Shown in pieces: positions 16,821-25,107 of a DNA stretch of 31,389 nucleotides. The stretch covers positions 1-31,389 of the forward strand of contig CAZOJL010000018.1 of the NCBI GenBank assembly GCA_964580075.1. The letters run 5' to 3'. Every line of letters begins with the position of its first letter. The first letter of the stretch is position 1. The notes beneath the pieces are model-generated. The model did not search any database. It saw nothing but the letters and a program-made list of their open reading frames with translations, and was not told where the DNA came from. Origin of the DNA: VGWG01 sp964580075. GTDB lineage: Bacteria > Verrucomicrobiota > Kiritimatiellia > RFP12 > JAAYNR01. The position numbers were made by a program, and so were the translations under genes.

Positions 16821-16961
16821 TTTCATTGTGCAGCAGGGGAGACAAGTCGTAAGATGGCGCCGTTTTAAGGATACCTGGGCCGAAGTCCGGCGTCCCGTGT
16901 CGTGAGACCGTTGTGTAGATGAAGTCCTTTTATTGAAACCACATCCGAAAGGAGATCACAG

Positions 16962-19699
16962 ATGAGTGAGCAGACATTCTGGATGGAGAAGCTCGCTGCT
17001 TTCCTCCATGACCCGCCGAACAAGTGTCTCGATATCGGCGGCCATGGCAAGAACGCCGACGCCTTTCTCGCAGCCGCAGGATTTACAGATGCCGAGGAAC
17101 GCGAGCAAATCATAAAGAAAGTGAAATACGCTGACCACTTCGACGCGGCTGCGCAACGCTTTGGATTTCCCAAGGACAAATGCTCGGCAACGTTCGCCGA
17201 AGATCCGGCACGCGCCTTTGTGCATCCGCTCTCCTCGGCTGCAATCGCGGTCCGATCAAATCTGGTTCCACAGGCGGGCGCGGTGCATGAGACGCTCCAG
17301 ACCGCCATCATGGGGATTGAAAGCGATGATTGGCGTAGCCGCTTTTTTCTTTACTGGCGCCGCTGGCAGGAAAACGCCTCATCCGTGGATCCTGACCTGG
17401 CGTTTCTTGCGGCCGACACTCGCATCCCGGATCATAGCATCTGGACGCACATGACTCTGGCGTCGGCGGTCGCCGGTTGTGGCGGCAAGCCCACGATGCT
17501 CCTGTTTCAATTGGGGCCGGTTCAGGACTTCATCGCCCAGGCCCGCTCGACGCGCGACCTGTGGTCAGGGTCGTATCTGATCTCCTGGCTGATGGCCCAT
17601 GCCATGAAAGCCGTGAGTGATGCGGTTGGTCCCGATGCCATCATCTTTCCCAATTTGCGCGGCAACGGCATCTTCGACGCCCTTCACAAAGACACGATCT
17701 ACAGCACCCGCTGGGCCGATGGAAAAGGCGGCCATGACACGACGTGGGATCGGATCAAGCAGGAAAAGGGTGGAGACGCCGAGGTTGCCACATGGCTTCT
17801 CACCCCCACGCTTCCCAATCGCTTTCTCGCCCTCGTTCCCGAATCACGCGCTGCGGAACTCGCCCAGGCGGTCGAAGCGGCGGTTCATACCGAACTCGCT
17901 CGCATCGGTGACGCGGTCTGGGCTTGGNNNNNNNNNNNNNNNNNNNNNNNNNNNNNNNNNNNNNNNNNNNNNNNNNNNNNNNNNNNNNNNNNNNNNNNNN
18001 NNNNNNNNNNNNNNNNNNNNNNNNNNNCGAAGCGGCGGTTCATACCGAACTCGCTCGCATCGGTGACGCGGTCTGGGCTTGGCTCCAGAAAAAAGGTACG
18101 CAGACCACATGGAAGGCGCGCTGGGACGCACAGCTTGCCGCTTTTCCTCAAACGGCCTGGGCCATCCAGCCGTGGCTCACCCGCGAGACCTGTCTGGCCG
18201 AAACCGAAAAACTGCCCGACACGGGCGTAGCTGAGCGCCTGAAAGCGGTCTTTGCGCTGGCGGAAGAAAAGCTACCCAAGGATGATCGCGACGAGCGTTA
18301 TTACAATGCTGACAAAACCCGCCTCAAGAACCCCGGCCTCCTCTGGTCGGCGCATTACGCGCTCGTGGATGCCAAACTCGCCGCACGTCGCAATACCCGC
18401 GATTTTGCTGCGTGGGTAAACCCCATGCCCGACGCCTCGGTTAAAGACTCGCTCTCGGGCAAGGATGAGTGCATAGGCTCGGAAGAGTTCTGGAAATCCT
18501 TGTCTGCTGAACCTCTTTTCAACAAGGCGTCGGGGCATCGCTACGGCGCCATGAACCTGATCAAGCGTCTCTGGTGTCGCATGGATGAAGTGCCCTATCT
18601 GTCCGTTCGCCTCGGTCTTTCCGAGAGCGTTATCTCCGGCGCGTTAAGGACGGATTCCACGGAGGAAATCGCTAACAATAACATCCGTGATCGCGACCCG
18701 GCGACCGGGAAACAGAGTTCGCCTTCGCCCTATATCGCCGTTCTCGCCCTTGACGGCGATGAAATAGGCAAGTGGGTCTCGGGAGAAAAGACGCCACTCC
18801 TGTTGGAACAACTCGCACCGAAAGCACGGGGTTATCTCAAAACACTTTCAGGTGCTGACACGGTCAAGCGCTTGCTCACCCCCTCCTATCACCTCCAGTT
18901 CAGCGAAGCGCTCGCCAACTTCGCCATCTGGAAGGCGGGTGCCGTCGTCACCGCGAATCACGGCGAACTCATCTATGCTGGCGGTGACGATGTACTCGCC
19001 ATTCTTCCGTCCACCCGAGCTATCGCCTGCGCCCAGGCGCTGCGCGCCGCATTCCAAACCGATTACGAAGGGGCTCGTCTGTATCCGGGATCGAAATGCG
19101 AGGTCTCGGTCGGCATCGCCATCGGTCATCAGAATGCCCCGCTGCAAATGCTGGTTCGCGAGGCGCAGAAAGCGGAAAAACGCGCCAAAGGATTGTACGG
19201 CCGCGCCGCGCTGGCCATCAGCCTCTACAAGCGTTCGGGCGAGACCATCGAATGGGGATGCACATGGAAAAGCAAAGCCCTCGACCTGATGCGGGAGATC
19301 ACCACCCTGAACACAGCGGGGAAGCTCTCGGGCCGCTTCCCTTACGCTCTGGCCGCGCTGCTCCAGCCCTACGCGCTGGAAGACGAGAAAGATGCCGGCA
19401 AACTTGCGGCCATGCGCCCAGTCATCGAGGCTGAGGTGCGCCATGTCCTTTCGCGCCAGGGTTCGGGCCTCTCCGGCGACGAGCGGAAGGCGCTGGCCTG
19501 CGAGATCGACGCCTGGCTCGCCGTTTGCTGGTCTCCACCGCCGTCTGCGTCCGGTGTCCGGCGTCCTGGGTCCCAGCCCGAGGACGCAGGACCCAGAACT
19601 CAGGCCCCAGAGCGCCAAGCGCCGCAGCCCCGCCCCCAAGACTTCATCAACCTGTTCCTGGCCGAAACATTCATCAACCGTCTGAGAGGGGAGAACTAA
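16962..19699 (+). CDS. cas10: Type III-B CRISPR large subunit Cas10/Cmr2 (interrupted by a false assembly gap)
   Basis: Large subunit of the Cmr complex; it makes cyclic oligoadenylates on target RNA recognition and may cut ssDNA. The N-terminal HD motif is AAFLHDPPNK (His16-Asp17); GPVQDFIAQARSTRDLW is a Cmr2 signature; palm-domain residues are DGDEIG (546-551) and AGGDDVLA with GGDD at 622-625, so cOA synthesis looks intact. Numbering assumes the correction: the Ns at 17928-18027 plus one of two identical 55-bp flanks are removed (155 bp), which restores one 860-codon frame. AAAGGAG lies eight bases before the ATG. Residues about 806-841 are a Pro/Gln/Arg-rich insert coded by the locus repeat, after which the family-like end DFINLFLAETFINRL resumes. 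Confidence 0.95.
17928..18027. other. Assembly gap (100 N) with duplicated 55-bp flanks
   Basis: 17873-17927 and 18028-18082 are identical over 55 bp. Removing the Ns and one copy (155 bp) brings the two out-of-phase halves of cas10 into a single frame. The contigs therefore overlap and no sequence is missing. Confidence 0.93.
19545..19610. repeat. GGACTCAGGAC-family repeat inside the cas10 3' coding region
   Basis: A string of family words (CTGCGTCC, GCGTCCTGGGTCC, GGACGCAGGACCCAG, AACTCAGG) containing GCGTCC/GGACGC and CTGGGTCC/GGACCCAG as inverted pairs. It is translated in frame within Cas10 as a segment including EDAGPRTQAPERQ. Confidence 0.75.
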
Positions 19700-19702
19700 T
19701 CC

Positions 19703-21010
19703 ATGAGTGATCATACCTACAATCTGCAACCCCGCGACCGGCTCTTTTTGCGCGACGCCCGCCCGATGGCGGCCTCCGACGCCGGCCTCGGCGCCAACTG
19801 GCCGCGTCCAGACCAGCTCTGGAATGCCATCATCAACGCCTTTCATCGTGCCTGGCCCGGGCCCAAGCTCCAGTCGTGGGAGGGCGCGGCACATACCAAG
19901 AGGGCCACGGACAAGCATCAGGATTCATCCTTCCGCTTCGGCGCGCTCAAGACCCTCGGCCCGTTTCCGTCCAAGGACGACGAGATCTATTTTCCTTTCC
20001 CGCTCGACTGGAACATGGAGATCGTCCCGNNNNNNNNNNNNNNNNNNNNNNNNNNNNNNNNNNNNNNNNNNNNNNNNNNNNNNNNNNNNNNNNNNNNNNN
20101 NNNNNNNNNNNNNNNNNNNNNNNNNNNNNTCCCGCTCGACTGGAACATGGAGATCGTCCCGTGCGCCGGAACGGATCTTCCTGCGCCGCTCACACACGCC
20201 TTCCGTGCCATGACAATAGGCAAGGCAGATCACCCCCAGTGGCTTTCGTTGTCCGACTACACCCGCTATCTTGCGGGCGAATCCTTCGAACCGATCAAAC
20301 CTGATCTCTACGACGAAGAGCGCACCATCGGAATAGCCATCAATCCCGAAACCGGCACGACCGGCGATGACGATCACAAGCTCTATCAGGCTGAGTATCT
20401 GCGGCTTCGCCCGGATGTTTCGCTCGCCTTCACTGCCTCGTGCAAAATCACGCCCAAAGGCGATGTCTGCGTCACGGTCGATGATGTGTTTAAGTTGCCC
20501 GACGCCCCGCAGGAACTGATTCTGGGCGGACAGCAAGGCGTGGCCGGGCTCACGGCGCGGGCCGCCGAACTCAGACTGCCTCAGGCCAAGATCACGACGC
20601 AATATTTGCGCTGGACGCTGCTCTCGCCCGCAGTCTTTTCCGCAGGGTGGCTGCCGGGATGGTGTCGGGATTCGCGAAAAGCGCCCGAGGCGCCGCTCGG
20701 AACCGTAATGCTGCGGGAGGCGTCCGCTAGCCTCATCGCCGCCCGCGTCGGAAAGCCACTGCCCTTTTCCGGCTGGGATCTCCAGTCCAAGGGCCCCAAG
20801 CCGACGGTTCTCGCCGTGCCCGCCGGCTCCTGCTATGTTTTCGATTGCGAGACCGTCGAGAAGGCGCGCACGCTGGCCGCGCTGCTCCACGGCCGTCCCC
20901 GCAGCGACCGCTTCGGCGAAAAAGGCTTCGGCATCGGCGTCTGCTCGTCAGTCGGGACGCAGGACTCAGGACCCCGGCCCCAGCCTGAGTCCCCGAGTTC
21001 TGCGTCCTGA
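19703..21010 (+). CDS. cmr3: Type III-B RAMP subunit Cmr3 (interrupted by a false assembly gap)
   Basis: Cmr3 (Cas5-like) binds the 5' tag of the crRNA and contacts Cas10. The diagnostic N-terminal motif is LQPRDRLFLRDARPM. The region LRWTLLSPAVFSAGWLPGW and the Gly-rich end RFGEKGFGIGV are also typical. Removing the Ns (20030-20129) and one of two identical 32-bp flanks (132 bp in all) keeps the frame and gives 391 residues. The final ~20 residues after GIGV (SSVGTQDSGPRPQPESPSS) are encoded by a palindromic repeat, which also supplies the TGA stop. The start is three bases after the cas10 stop, with GAGGGGAG as ribosome-binding site. Confidence 0.93.
   Translation: MSDHTYNLQPRDRLFLRDARPMAASDAGLGANWPRPDQLWNAIINAFHRAWPGPKLQSWEGAAHTKRATDKHQDSSFRFGALKTLGPFPSKDDEIYFPFPLDWNMEIVPXXXXXXXXXXXXXXXXXXXXXXXXXXXXXXXXXXPLDWNMEIVPCAGTDLPAPLTHAFRAMTIGKADHPQWLSLSDYTRYLAGESFEPIKPDLYDEERTIGIAINPETGTTGDDDHKLYQAEYLRLRPDVSLAFTASCKITPKGDVCVTVDDVFKLPDAPQELILGGQQGVAGLTARAAELRLPQAKITTQYLRWTLLSPAVFSAGWLPGWCRDSRKAPEAPLGTVMLREASASLIAARVGKPLPFSGWDLQSKGPKPTVLAVPAGSCYVFDCETVEKARTLAALLHGRPRSDRFGEKGFGIGVCSSVGTQDSGPRPQPESPSSAS
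20030..20129. other. Assembly gap (100 N) with duplicated 32-bp flanks
   Basis: 19998-20029 and 20130-20161 are identical over 32 bp. The total excess (132 bp) is divisible by three, so the open frame runs through the gap and hides the error. The true cmr3 is 44 codons shorter than it appears. Confidence 0.92.
20955..21007. repeat. GGACTCAGGAC-family palindrome at the cmr3 end
   Basis: Nested inverted repeat: GGACGCA (20955-20961) then GGACTCAGG (20962-20970) on the left; CCTGAGTCC (20984-20992) and TGCGTCC (21001-21007) on the right. It codes for the Cmr3 tail and continues into the TGA stop at 21008-21010. The cmr4 start lies 46 bp beyond. Confidence 0.85.
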
Positions 21011-21053
21011 ATCCTCATCACTCTCACCCACAACCCAAAAGGAAAACACAACC

Positions 21054-21866
21054 ATGACCACCCAAATCCTCACGCTCTTCACCCGCACCCCGCTTCACGT
21101 CGGGGCCGGCTCTTCTGTTGGCGCCATTGACCAACCCGTCATCCGCGAACGCCATACGCGCTTCCCGGTCATCCCCGGCAGCAGCATCAAAGGGGTGCTG
21201 GCGGACTTGTGGAACGACCCTGAATCGCCCAAGACCCGATCCGAAAAGGCGTCGATTCTCTTTGGATCGGATGACTCGAACAATGCCCGTGCTGGCACGC
21301 TCCTGATCGGAGAGGGTCGCCTTCTTGCCTTCCCCGTCCGCGCGGCCAAGGGGTGCTTCGCCTGGCTGACCTGCCCGCTCGCGCTCAACCGCTTCATGCG
21401 TGACAGCGGCAAGCCTTTCGCCGTTCCCGCGCCAGCCGAAGAGGAGGTGTTTACCGCCTCATCCGATTCAAAGGTGGTTTTCGAGGAGTACCCGCTGACC
21501 GTCAAAGGTCCGTTGGACGCCGCCCTCGTCGCCGCCTTGCAGGGCATCTGCGACGATGACGTTTGGAAAGCGCTTCCGGCTAAGCTCGCCGTCGTGTGCG
21601 ACGAGCTCTTCAGTTATTTTGCCGAGAACGCCTGCGAGGTCGCCCAGCACATCCGCGTGGACGACGAAAAGGGCGTGGTCGCGAACGGCGCGCTCTTCAA
21701 TCAGGAGAACGTCCCATCGGAATGCCTGTTCTACAGCGTCGTACAGGGTAAGGATGAAGCAGCCTTGCCCGCGCTGCAAGCGGGGCTCGGGAAATGCGCC
21801 AATCTGCTTCAGGTCGGCGCCGACGCCACCACCGGTCTCGGTTGGTGCACGGCCAAGATGAACTGA
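21054..21866 (+). CDS. cmr4: Type III-B RAMP subunit Cmr4 (target-RNA nuclease backbone)
   Basis: Cmr4 (Cas7-like) forms the helical backbone of the Cmr complex and cuts target RNA at 6-nt intervals. The 270-residue protein starts TLFTRTPLHVGAGSSVGAID and continues QPVIRERHTRFPVIPGSSIKG; Asp26 coincides with the catalytic Asp26 known in Pyrococcus Cmr4. The Gly-rich end GADATTGLGWC is a RAMP feature. The ATG at 21054 follows AAAAGGAAAA; the longer open frame upstream overlaps cmr3 and is not used. It lies 43 bp after the cmr3 stop, with the repeat palindrome just upstream. Confidence 0.96.
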   Translation: MTTQILTLFTRTPLHVGAGSSVGAIDQPVIRERHTRFPVIPGSSIKGVLADLWNDPESPKTRSEKASILFGSDDSNNARAGTLLIGEGRLLAFPVRAAKGCFAWLTCPLALNRFMRDSGKPFAVPAPAEEEVFTASSDSKVVFEEYPLTVKGPLDAALVAALQGICDDDVWKALPAKLAVVCDELFSYFAENACEVAQHIRVDDEKGVVANGALFNQENVPSECLFYSVVQGKDEAALPALQAGLGKCANLLQVGADATTGLGWCTAKMN

Positions 21867-21890
21867 ACCTGTTGAAAAGGAAATGCAACA

Positions 21891-22277
21891 ATGAAAAACC
21901 TTGAACAGATCCGAGCGAAGAATGCATTGGATGCCGCTACTGGCAAAAGTTTCAGAGGCGCAAATGACGGCGAAGTGGTGAAGAAGATTCCGCCCATGAT
22001 CCGCGAGAACGGTCTCTTGGGAGCACTCGCATTCGCGAAGGAAAACGAAGCGAAGACTAGCCATGCCGATGTCTTCCGCGCGATCATCAAGCATTTGGCA
22101 GGCATCGGCGCGATCAAACAGGAAGCTGATCTGGCGACGTTCATTCAAACGCTTTGCGCCTCCGACGCCGCGCACCTCCGCGCCCTCACCGCCGAAGCGT
22201 TGGCCTATCTCAACTACCTGCGCCGTTTCGCCCGCAAAGGGAAAGAGGAGGGAGAAAATGCCAAATCCGCGTCCTGA
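21891..22277 (+). CDS. cmr5: Type III-B small subunit Cmr5
   Basis: Cmr5 (Cas11-like) is the small helical subunit that forms the minor filament of the Cmr complex. The 128-residue protein starts with the family-typical KNLEQIRAKNALDAA and ends in helices (ALTAEALAYLNYLRRFARKG). AAAAGGAAA precedes the ATG. The stop TGA at 22275-22277 lies within a GCGTCCTGAGTCC repeat word, so the last residues (KSAS) are repeat-derived. It overlaps the next gene by 20 bp. Confidence 0.93.
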   Translation: MKNLEQIRAKNALDAATGKSFRGANDGEVVKKIPPMIRENGLLGALAFAKENEAKTSHADVFRAIIKHLAGIGAIKQEADLATFIQTLCASDAAHLRALTAEALAYLNYLRRFARKGKEEGENAKSAS

Positions 22278-24159
22278 GTCCGGATTCCGGGGTCCACAGC
22301 CCTCCCAACCCCGCCCGACGGCCCTGTCCGAAGTCGTCACACTCCTCGGCGGGGAGCGGTTCCCGAAATGCGAGTCGCCCTCCCTGCGTCTGGAGAAGTT
22401 CGTCCGCATCGGCGGCAACTCCAAAAAGGACGAGATCGCCGACGTGGTCGCATGCCACGCCAAGCACGGTCATCGCATTCCCGCGTGGCCGACCCTGCCG
22501 TCCGGATCGGTCTCCTTTACCGCTACGCTGGGCGCGCGTCTGATCATCAACCAAGCCGGAGGAATCCTCGAGAACGCCGGACTCTGCCTCCACCGCCATT
22601 TCGGCGACCCCTACATTCCCGGCAGTGCCGTGAAGGGGATCGCCCGCCACGCCGCCTGGTGCGAGTGGCAGGAAGAGACGAACCCTGAAAAGAAACGCCA
22701 AATCGCACAGCAGATTGTCCGCGTCTTCGGTTATCCGACGGGGGATCAGGGGCTGGACAGTTACGTCGCTTCCGGATATTCCGACCGTCCCAAAGCGAGC
22801 GCCGGCGGCGTGTCTTTTCTACAGGCCGTGCCGGAGGGAAGGGTGGAACTGGCAGTGGATATTGTGACGCCTCACGGCGGCAACGATTGGAGTGATCCCA
22901 TACCGAACCCCTTCCCTGTGGTCAACAACGGCGCACACTTCCGTTTTGTCATTATCCCGCAGAGAGCATGTTCTTCCGCTGACACCCGAGCTTCAGAGTT
23001 GTGGCTGAAACGTGCGCTTGGCCATCAAGGCGCGGGAGCAAAAACAACTGCGGGTTACGGTTGGTTCATGGGAGATGGTATCTCGCGGCCAACAGAGAAA
23101 GTGATCCAAATTCCTTTAAAACTCATCTCGCCAGCGTTTCTTCGTGGAGCGTCTGACGCATCTCAGGGTGAGTTGCGTGTGGCGACATTGCGCGGAATGT
23201 TACGCTGGTGGTGGCGCTACCTTTTCCGTAGCATCATGACAGAGGCCGCCCTCAAGCAACTGGAGAGTGAGGTCTGGGGTAGCGCGAGCACACGCCCGCC
23301 ACAAGCCAGCATGATTACTCTACGGCTAATCAAGACTCCCATTCAGAATCGTGCGATGCCTTTCGACAAAGAAGCCAAAGCTAAACAGATGCCGCGTTCC
23401 TTCAACCAAAACAGAACTGCGGGAATCGCATATTTGTCCTATGGAATGGACGAGCGGTCAAAGGACGAGACAAAACGGAGAAGCGTTCTGGAGCCGGGCG
23501 CCGAATGGACGCTTGAACTCACGGCGCGTGCGAACCGGATACTGTCAGCAGAACAGATATTGGAACATGCAAAACTTGCGATTACAGCCCTTTGTAACTT
23601 TGGCGGAGTTGGTTCTCGATCCCGGAAGGGGTTTGGCTCGCTCGATTGTGGAATGACCTTTTCTGATGACGCCACACTCTTTGAACGAATGTTCAAGTCC
23701 TTGGCAGGAAGTGGGATCACCACCGATCCTGATATCGAGAACCCTTATGCCTACACCACTTCACTTGCGGGATCTGTGATGGTGAAGGTGCGTGATGCAT
23801 GGCAGGTCTTGGATCGCATTGGCTATGCAATCCAATCAGTAGCTTCTTCCCACAAGCATGAAGACGCAAAAGCTGTTCTTGGATTGCCGCGCCAAATCCA
23901 CGGCCCGCGGAGGGATCCGCTGCCACATCAACGCAATGCCCACACGCCCCCCGTGCATCTTCAAGGCGTGTCTCCAGTCAAGAATCGTCTGGCATCGCCG
24001 CTGTGCGTTCATTTAGCGCCTGTGGCGGGTGGTTTCTCTGTGAATCTCACGGCATTTCCATCGAGTCTGGCACGCAGAGAAGACGTATCAACTCAGTTAC
24101 TTCAGGAGTGCATTGATGAAATTGCAAATGTGTTAGCAAAGGCTTTTCCGATCAAATGA
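22258..24159 (+). CDS. Cmr6-Cmr1 fusion, type III-B RAMP subunits
   Basis: A 633-residue protein joining two Cmr subunits normally made separately. Residues about 25-275 are Cmr6 (LCLHRHFGDPYIPGSAVKGI ending in TTAGYGWFMG). From about residue 285 the Cmr1 start appears (IPLKLISPAFLRGASD, then RVATLRGMLRWWWRYLF), followed by GGVGSRSRKGFGSL. Cmr6 and Cmr1 cap the 3' end of the backbone filament in known complexes, so fusing them is structurally plausible. GAGGAGGGA precedes the ATG at 22258. The first 20-25 residues (MPNPRPESGFRGPQPSQ) come from a locus repeat. GC content falls from about 60% to about 48% from roughly 22930 onward. Confidence 0.93.
   Translation: MPNPRPESGFRGPQPSQPRPTALSEVVTLLGGERFPKCESPSLRLEKFVRIGGNSKKDEIADVVACHAKHGHRIPAWPTLPSGSVSFTATLGARLIINQAGGILENAGLCLHRHFGDPYIPGSAVKGIARHAAWCEWQEETNPEKKRQIAQQIVRVFGYPTGDQGLDSYVASGYSDRPKASAGGVSFLQAVPEGRVELAVDIVTPHGGNDWSDPIPNPFPVVNNGAHFRFVIIPQRACSSADTRASELWLKRALGHQGAGAKTTAGYGWFMGDGISRPTEKVIQIPLKLISPAFLRGASDASQGELRVATLRGMLRWWWRYLFRSIMTEAALKQLESEVWGSASTRPPQASMITLRLIKTPIQNRAMPFDKEAKAKQMPRSFNQNRTAGIAYLSYGMDERSKDETKRRSVLEPGAEWTLELTARANRILSAEQILEHAKLAITALCNFGGVGSRSRKGFGSLDCGMTFSDDATLFERMFKSLAGSGITTDPDIENPYAYTTSLAGSVMVKVRDAWQVLDRIGYAIQSVASSHKHEDAKAVLGLPRQIHGPRRDPLPHQRNAHTPPVHLQGVSPVKNRLASPLCVHLAPVAGGFSVNLTAFPSSLARREDVSTQLLQECIDEIANVLAKAFPIK
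22268..22295. repeat. GGACTCAGGAC-family repeat at the cmr5/cmr6 junction
   Basis: CGCGTCCTGAGTCCGG followed by ATTCCGGGGTCC. It provides the cmr5 stop (TGA 22275-22277) in one frame and part of the N-terminus of the Cmr6-Cmr1 fusion in another. Confidence 0.75.
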
Positions 24160-24172
24160 AGCATTATGTGAA

Positions 24173-24236
24173 GGACTCAGGACCCCGGACACCCGACCCA
24201 GGGTGCCTGCGTCCTGAGTCCGACGTCCTGCGTCCC
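24173..24236. repeat. GGACTCAGGAC-family palindrome after cmr6-cmr1
   Basis: A perfect 11-bp inverted repeat GGACTCAGGAC (24173-24183)/GTCCTGAGTCC (24211-24221) encloses a smaller CACCC/GGGTG dyad and is followed by GACGTCCTGCGTCCC. This is the clearest non-coding copy; it fills most of the 118-bp gap before the four-helix-bundle gene. Confidence 0.88.
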
Positions 24237-24277
24237 CCACTCCCACAACACCCAACCCCCACCGAAAGGCGCGCCCC

Positions 24278-25081
24278 ATGAAATCCCTCTTCGATAAATC
24301 CGGCGGCTACCGCAAGCTCACCTCCTTCAGCTTCGCCACGCTCATCCACCTCGCCACCATCCGCTTCTGCAAGCGCTTCATCCCTTACAAGGAGGATCCG
24401 CTCGGCAAGACCGCCGGCCAGATGATCGGGGCCGCCCGCTCGGGCCGGCAAAATATCATCGAAGGTTCGGAACGCGCCGCCACCTCGAAGGAGACCGAGA
24501 TGAAACTCACCGATGTCGCCCGTGCCAGTCTCGCTGAGCTTTTGGGCGATTTCGAAATCTTCCTGGCTGACCGGGGCGCCATTCCGTGGAGCGTCCGCTC
24601 CACGGAGCATCAGGCCGTGAGCGCGCTCAACCCCGCCCCCTTCGAATACACCGACGACGTGCTGCACGACTACTGGGTCTGGTTCCACCGCGAGAAGAAG
24701 GCGTTCGACCCGTGGATCGAGCATGATGATCCCGCCGTGGTCGCCAATGCGCTGATCATCCTGATCCGCCGCACCATGGCCATGCTCGGGGGCCAGATGC
24801 GCCATCAGGGCGAGGCCTTTTTGGAAGAGGGCGGCTTCCGCGAGCGCCTGACCCAGTGCCGCGTCGAAGCGCGCGATGCCACAGCCGAGACCCCCGCACC
24901 CGCCTGTCCCGACTGTGGCAAGCCCATGCACACTCGCACCGCCAAGAGCGGCCCCAACGCCGGCCAGCCCTTCTGGGGCTGCACCGCCTACCCCGCCTGC
25001 AAAGGGACACGGAGGATTTCGAGGACTCAGGACCCCGAACTCGGGACCCAGCCCATCTGCGTCCGTAGTCCTGCCTCCTGA
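24278..25081 (+). CDS. Four-helix-bundle protein with C-terminal topoisomerase-type zinc ribbon
   Basis: A 267-residue protein of unknown function within the cas operon. Residues about 10-185 resemble the S23/four-helix-bundle family (23S rRNA intervening-sequence proteins and Avd-like proteins): IGAARSGRQNIIEGSERAA then LTDVARASLAELLGDFEIFL. Residues about 208-243 form a C4 zinc ribbon like those of topoisomerase I C-termini, with CPDCGKPM and CTAYPACKG. The last ~18 residues (RTQDPELGTQPICVRSPAS) and the TGA stop come from a locus repeat. GAAAGG precedes the ATG. Four-helix bundles of this type often bind nucleic acid, so an RNA- or DNA-binding adaptor is a reasonable guess only. Confidence 0.82.
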   Translation: MKSLFDKSGGYRKLTSFSFATLIHLATIRFCKRFIPYKEDPLGKTAGQMIGAARSGRQNIIEGSERAATSKETEMKLTDVARASLAELLGDFEIFLADRGAIPWSVRSTEHQAVSALNPAPFEYTDDVLHDYWVWFHREKKAFDPWIEHDDPAVVANALIILIRRTMAMLGGQMRHQGEAFLEEGGFRERLTQCRVEARDATAETPAPACPDCGKPMHTRTAKSGPNAGQPFWGCTAYPACKGTRRISRTQDPELGTQPICVRSPAS

Positions 25082-25085
25082 GTGC
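25023..25085. repeat. GGACTCAGGAC-family repeat at the end of the four-helix-bundle gene
   Basis: GGACTCAGGA (25023-25032) pairs with TCCTGAGTGC (25076-25085) at 9 of 10 positions, with GGGACCC and GCGTCCG words between. The TGA stop of the gene (25079-25081) lies inside the right arm. Confidence 0.82.
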
Positions 25086-25107
25086 CCACCAAAAGAAAGC
25101 CAATCCC

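Noticed and set aside
17873..18082. A true tandem duplication of 55 bp inside cas10.
   Set aside because: It would break the reading frame, whereas removing the Ns and one copy restores a single full-length gene. Contig overlap explains it.
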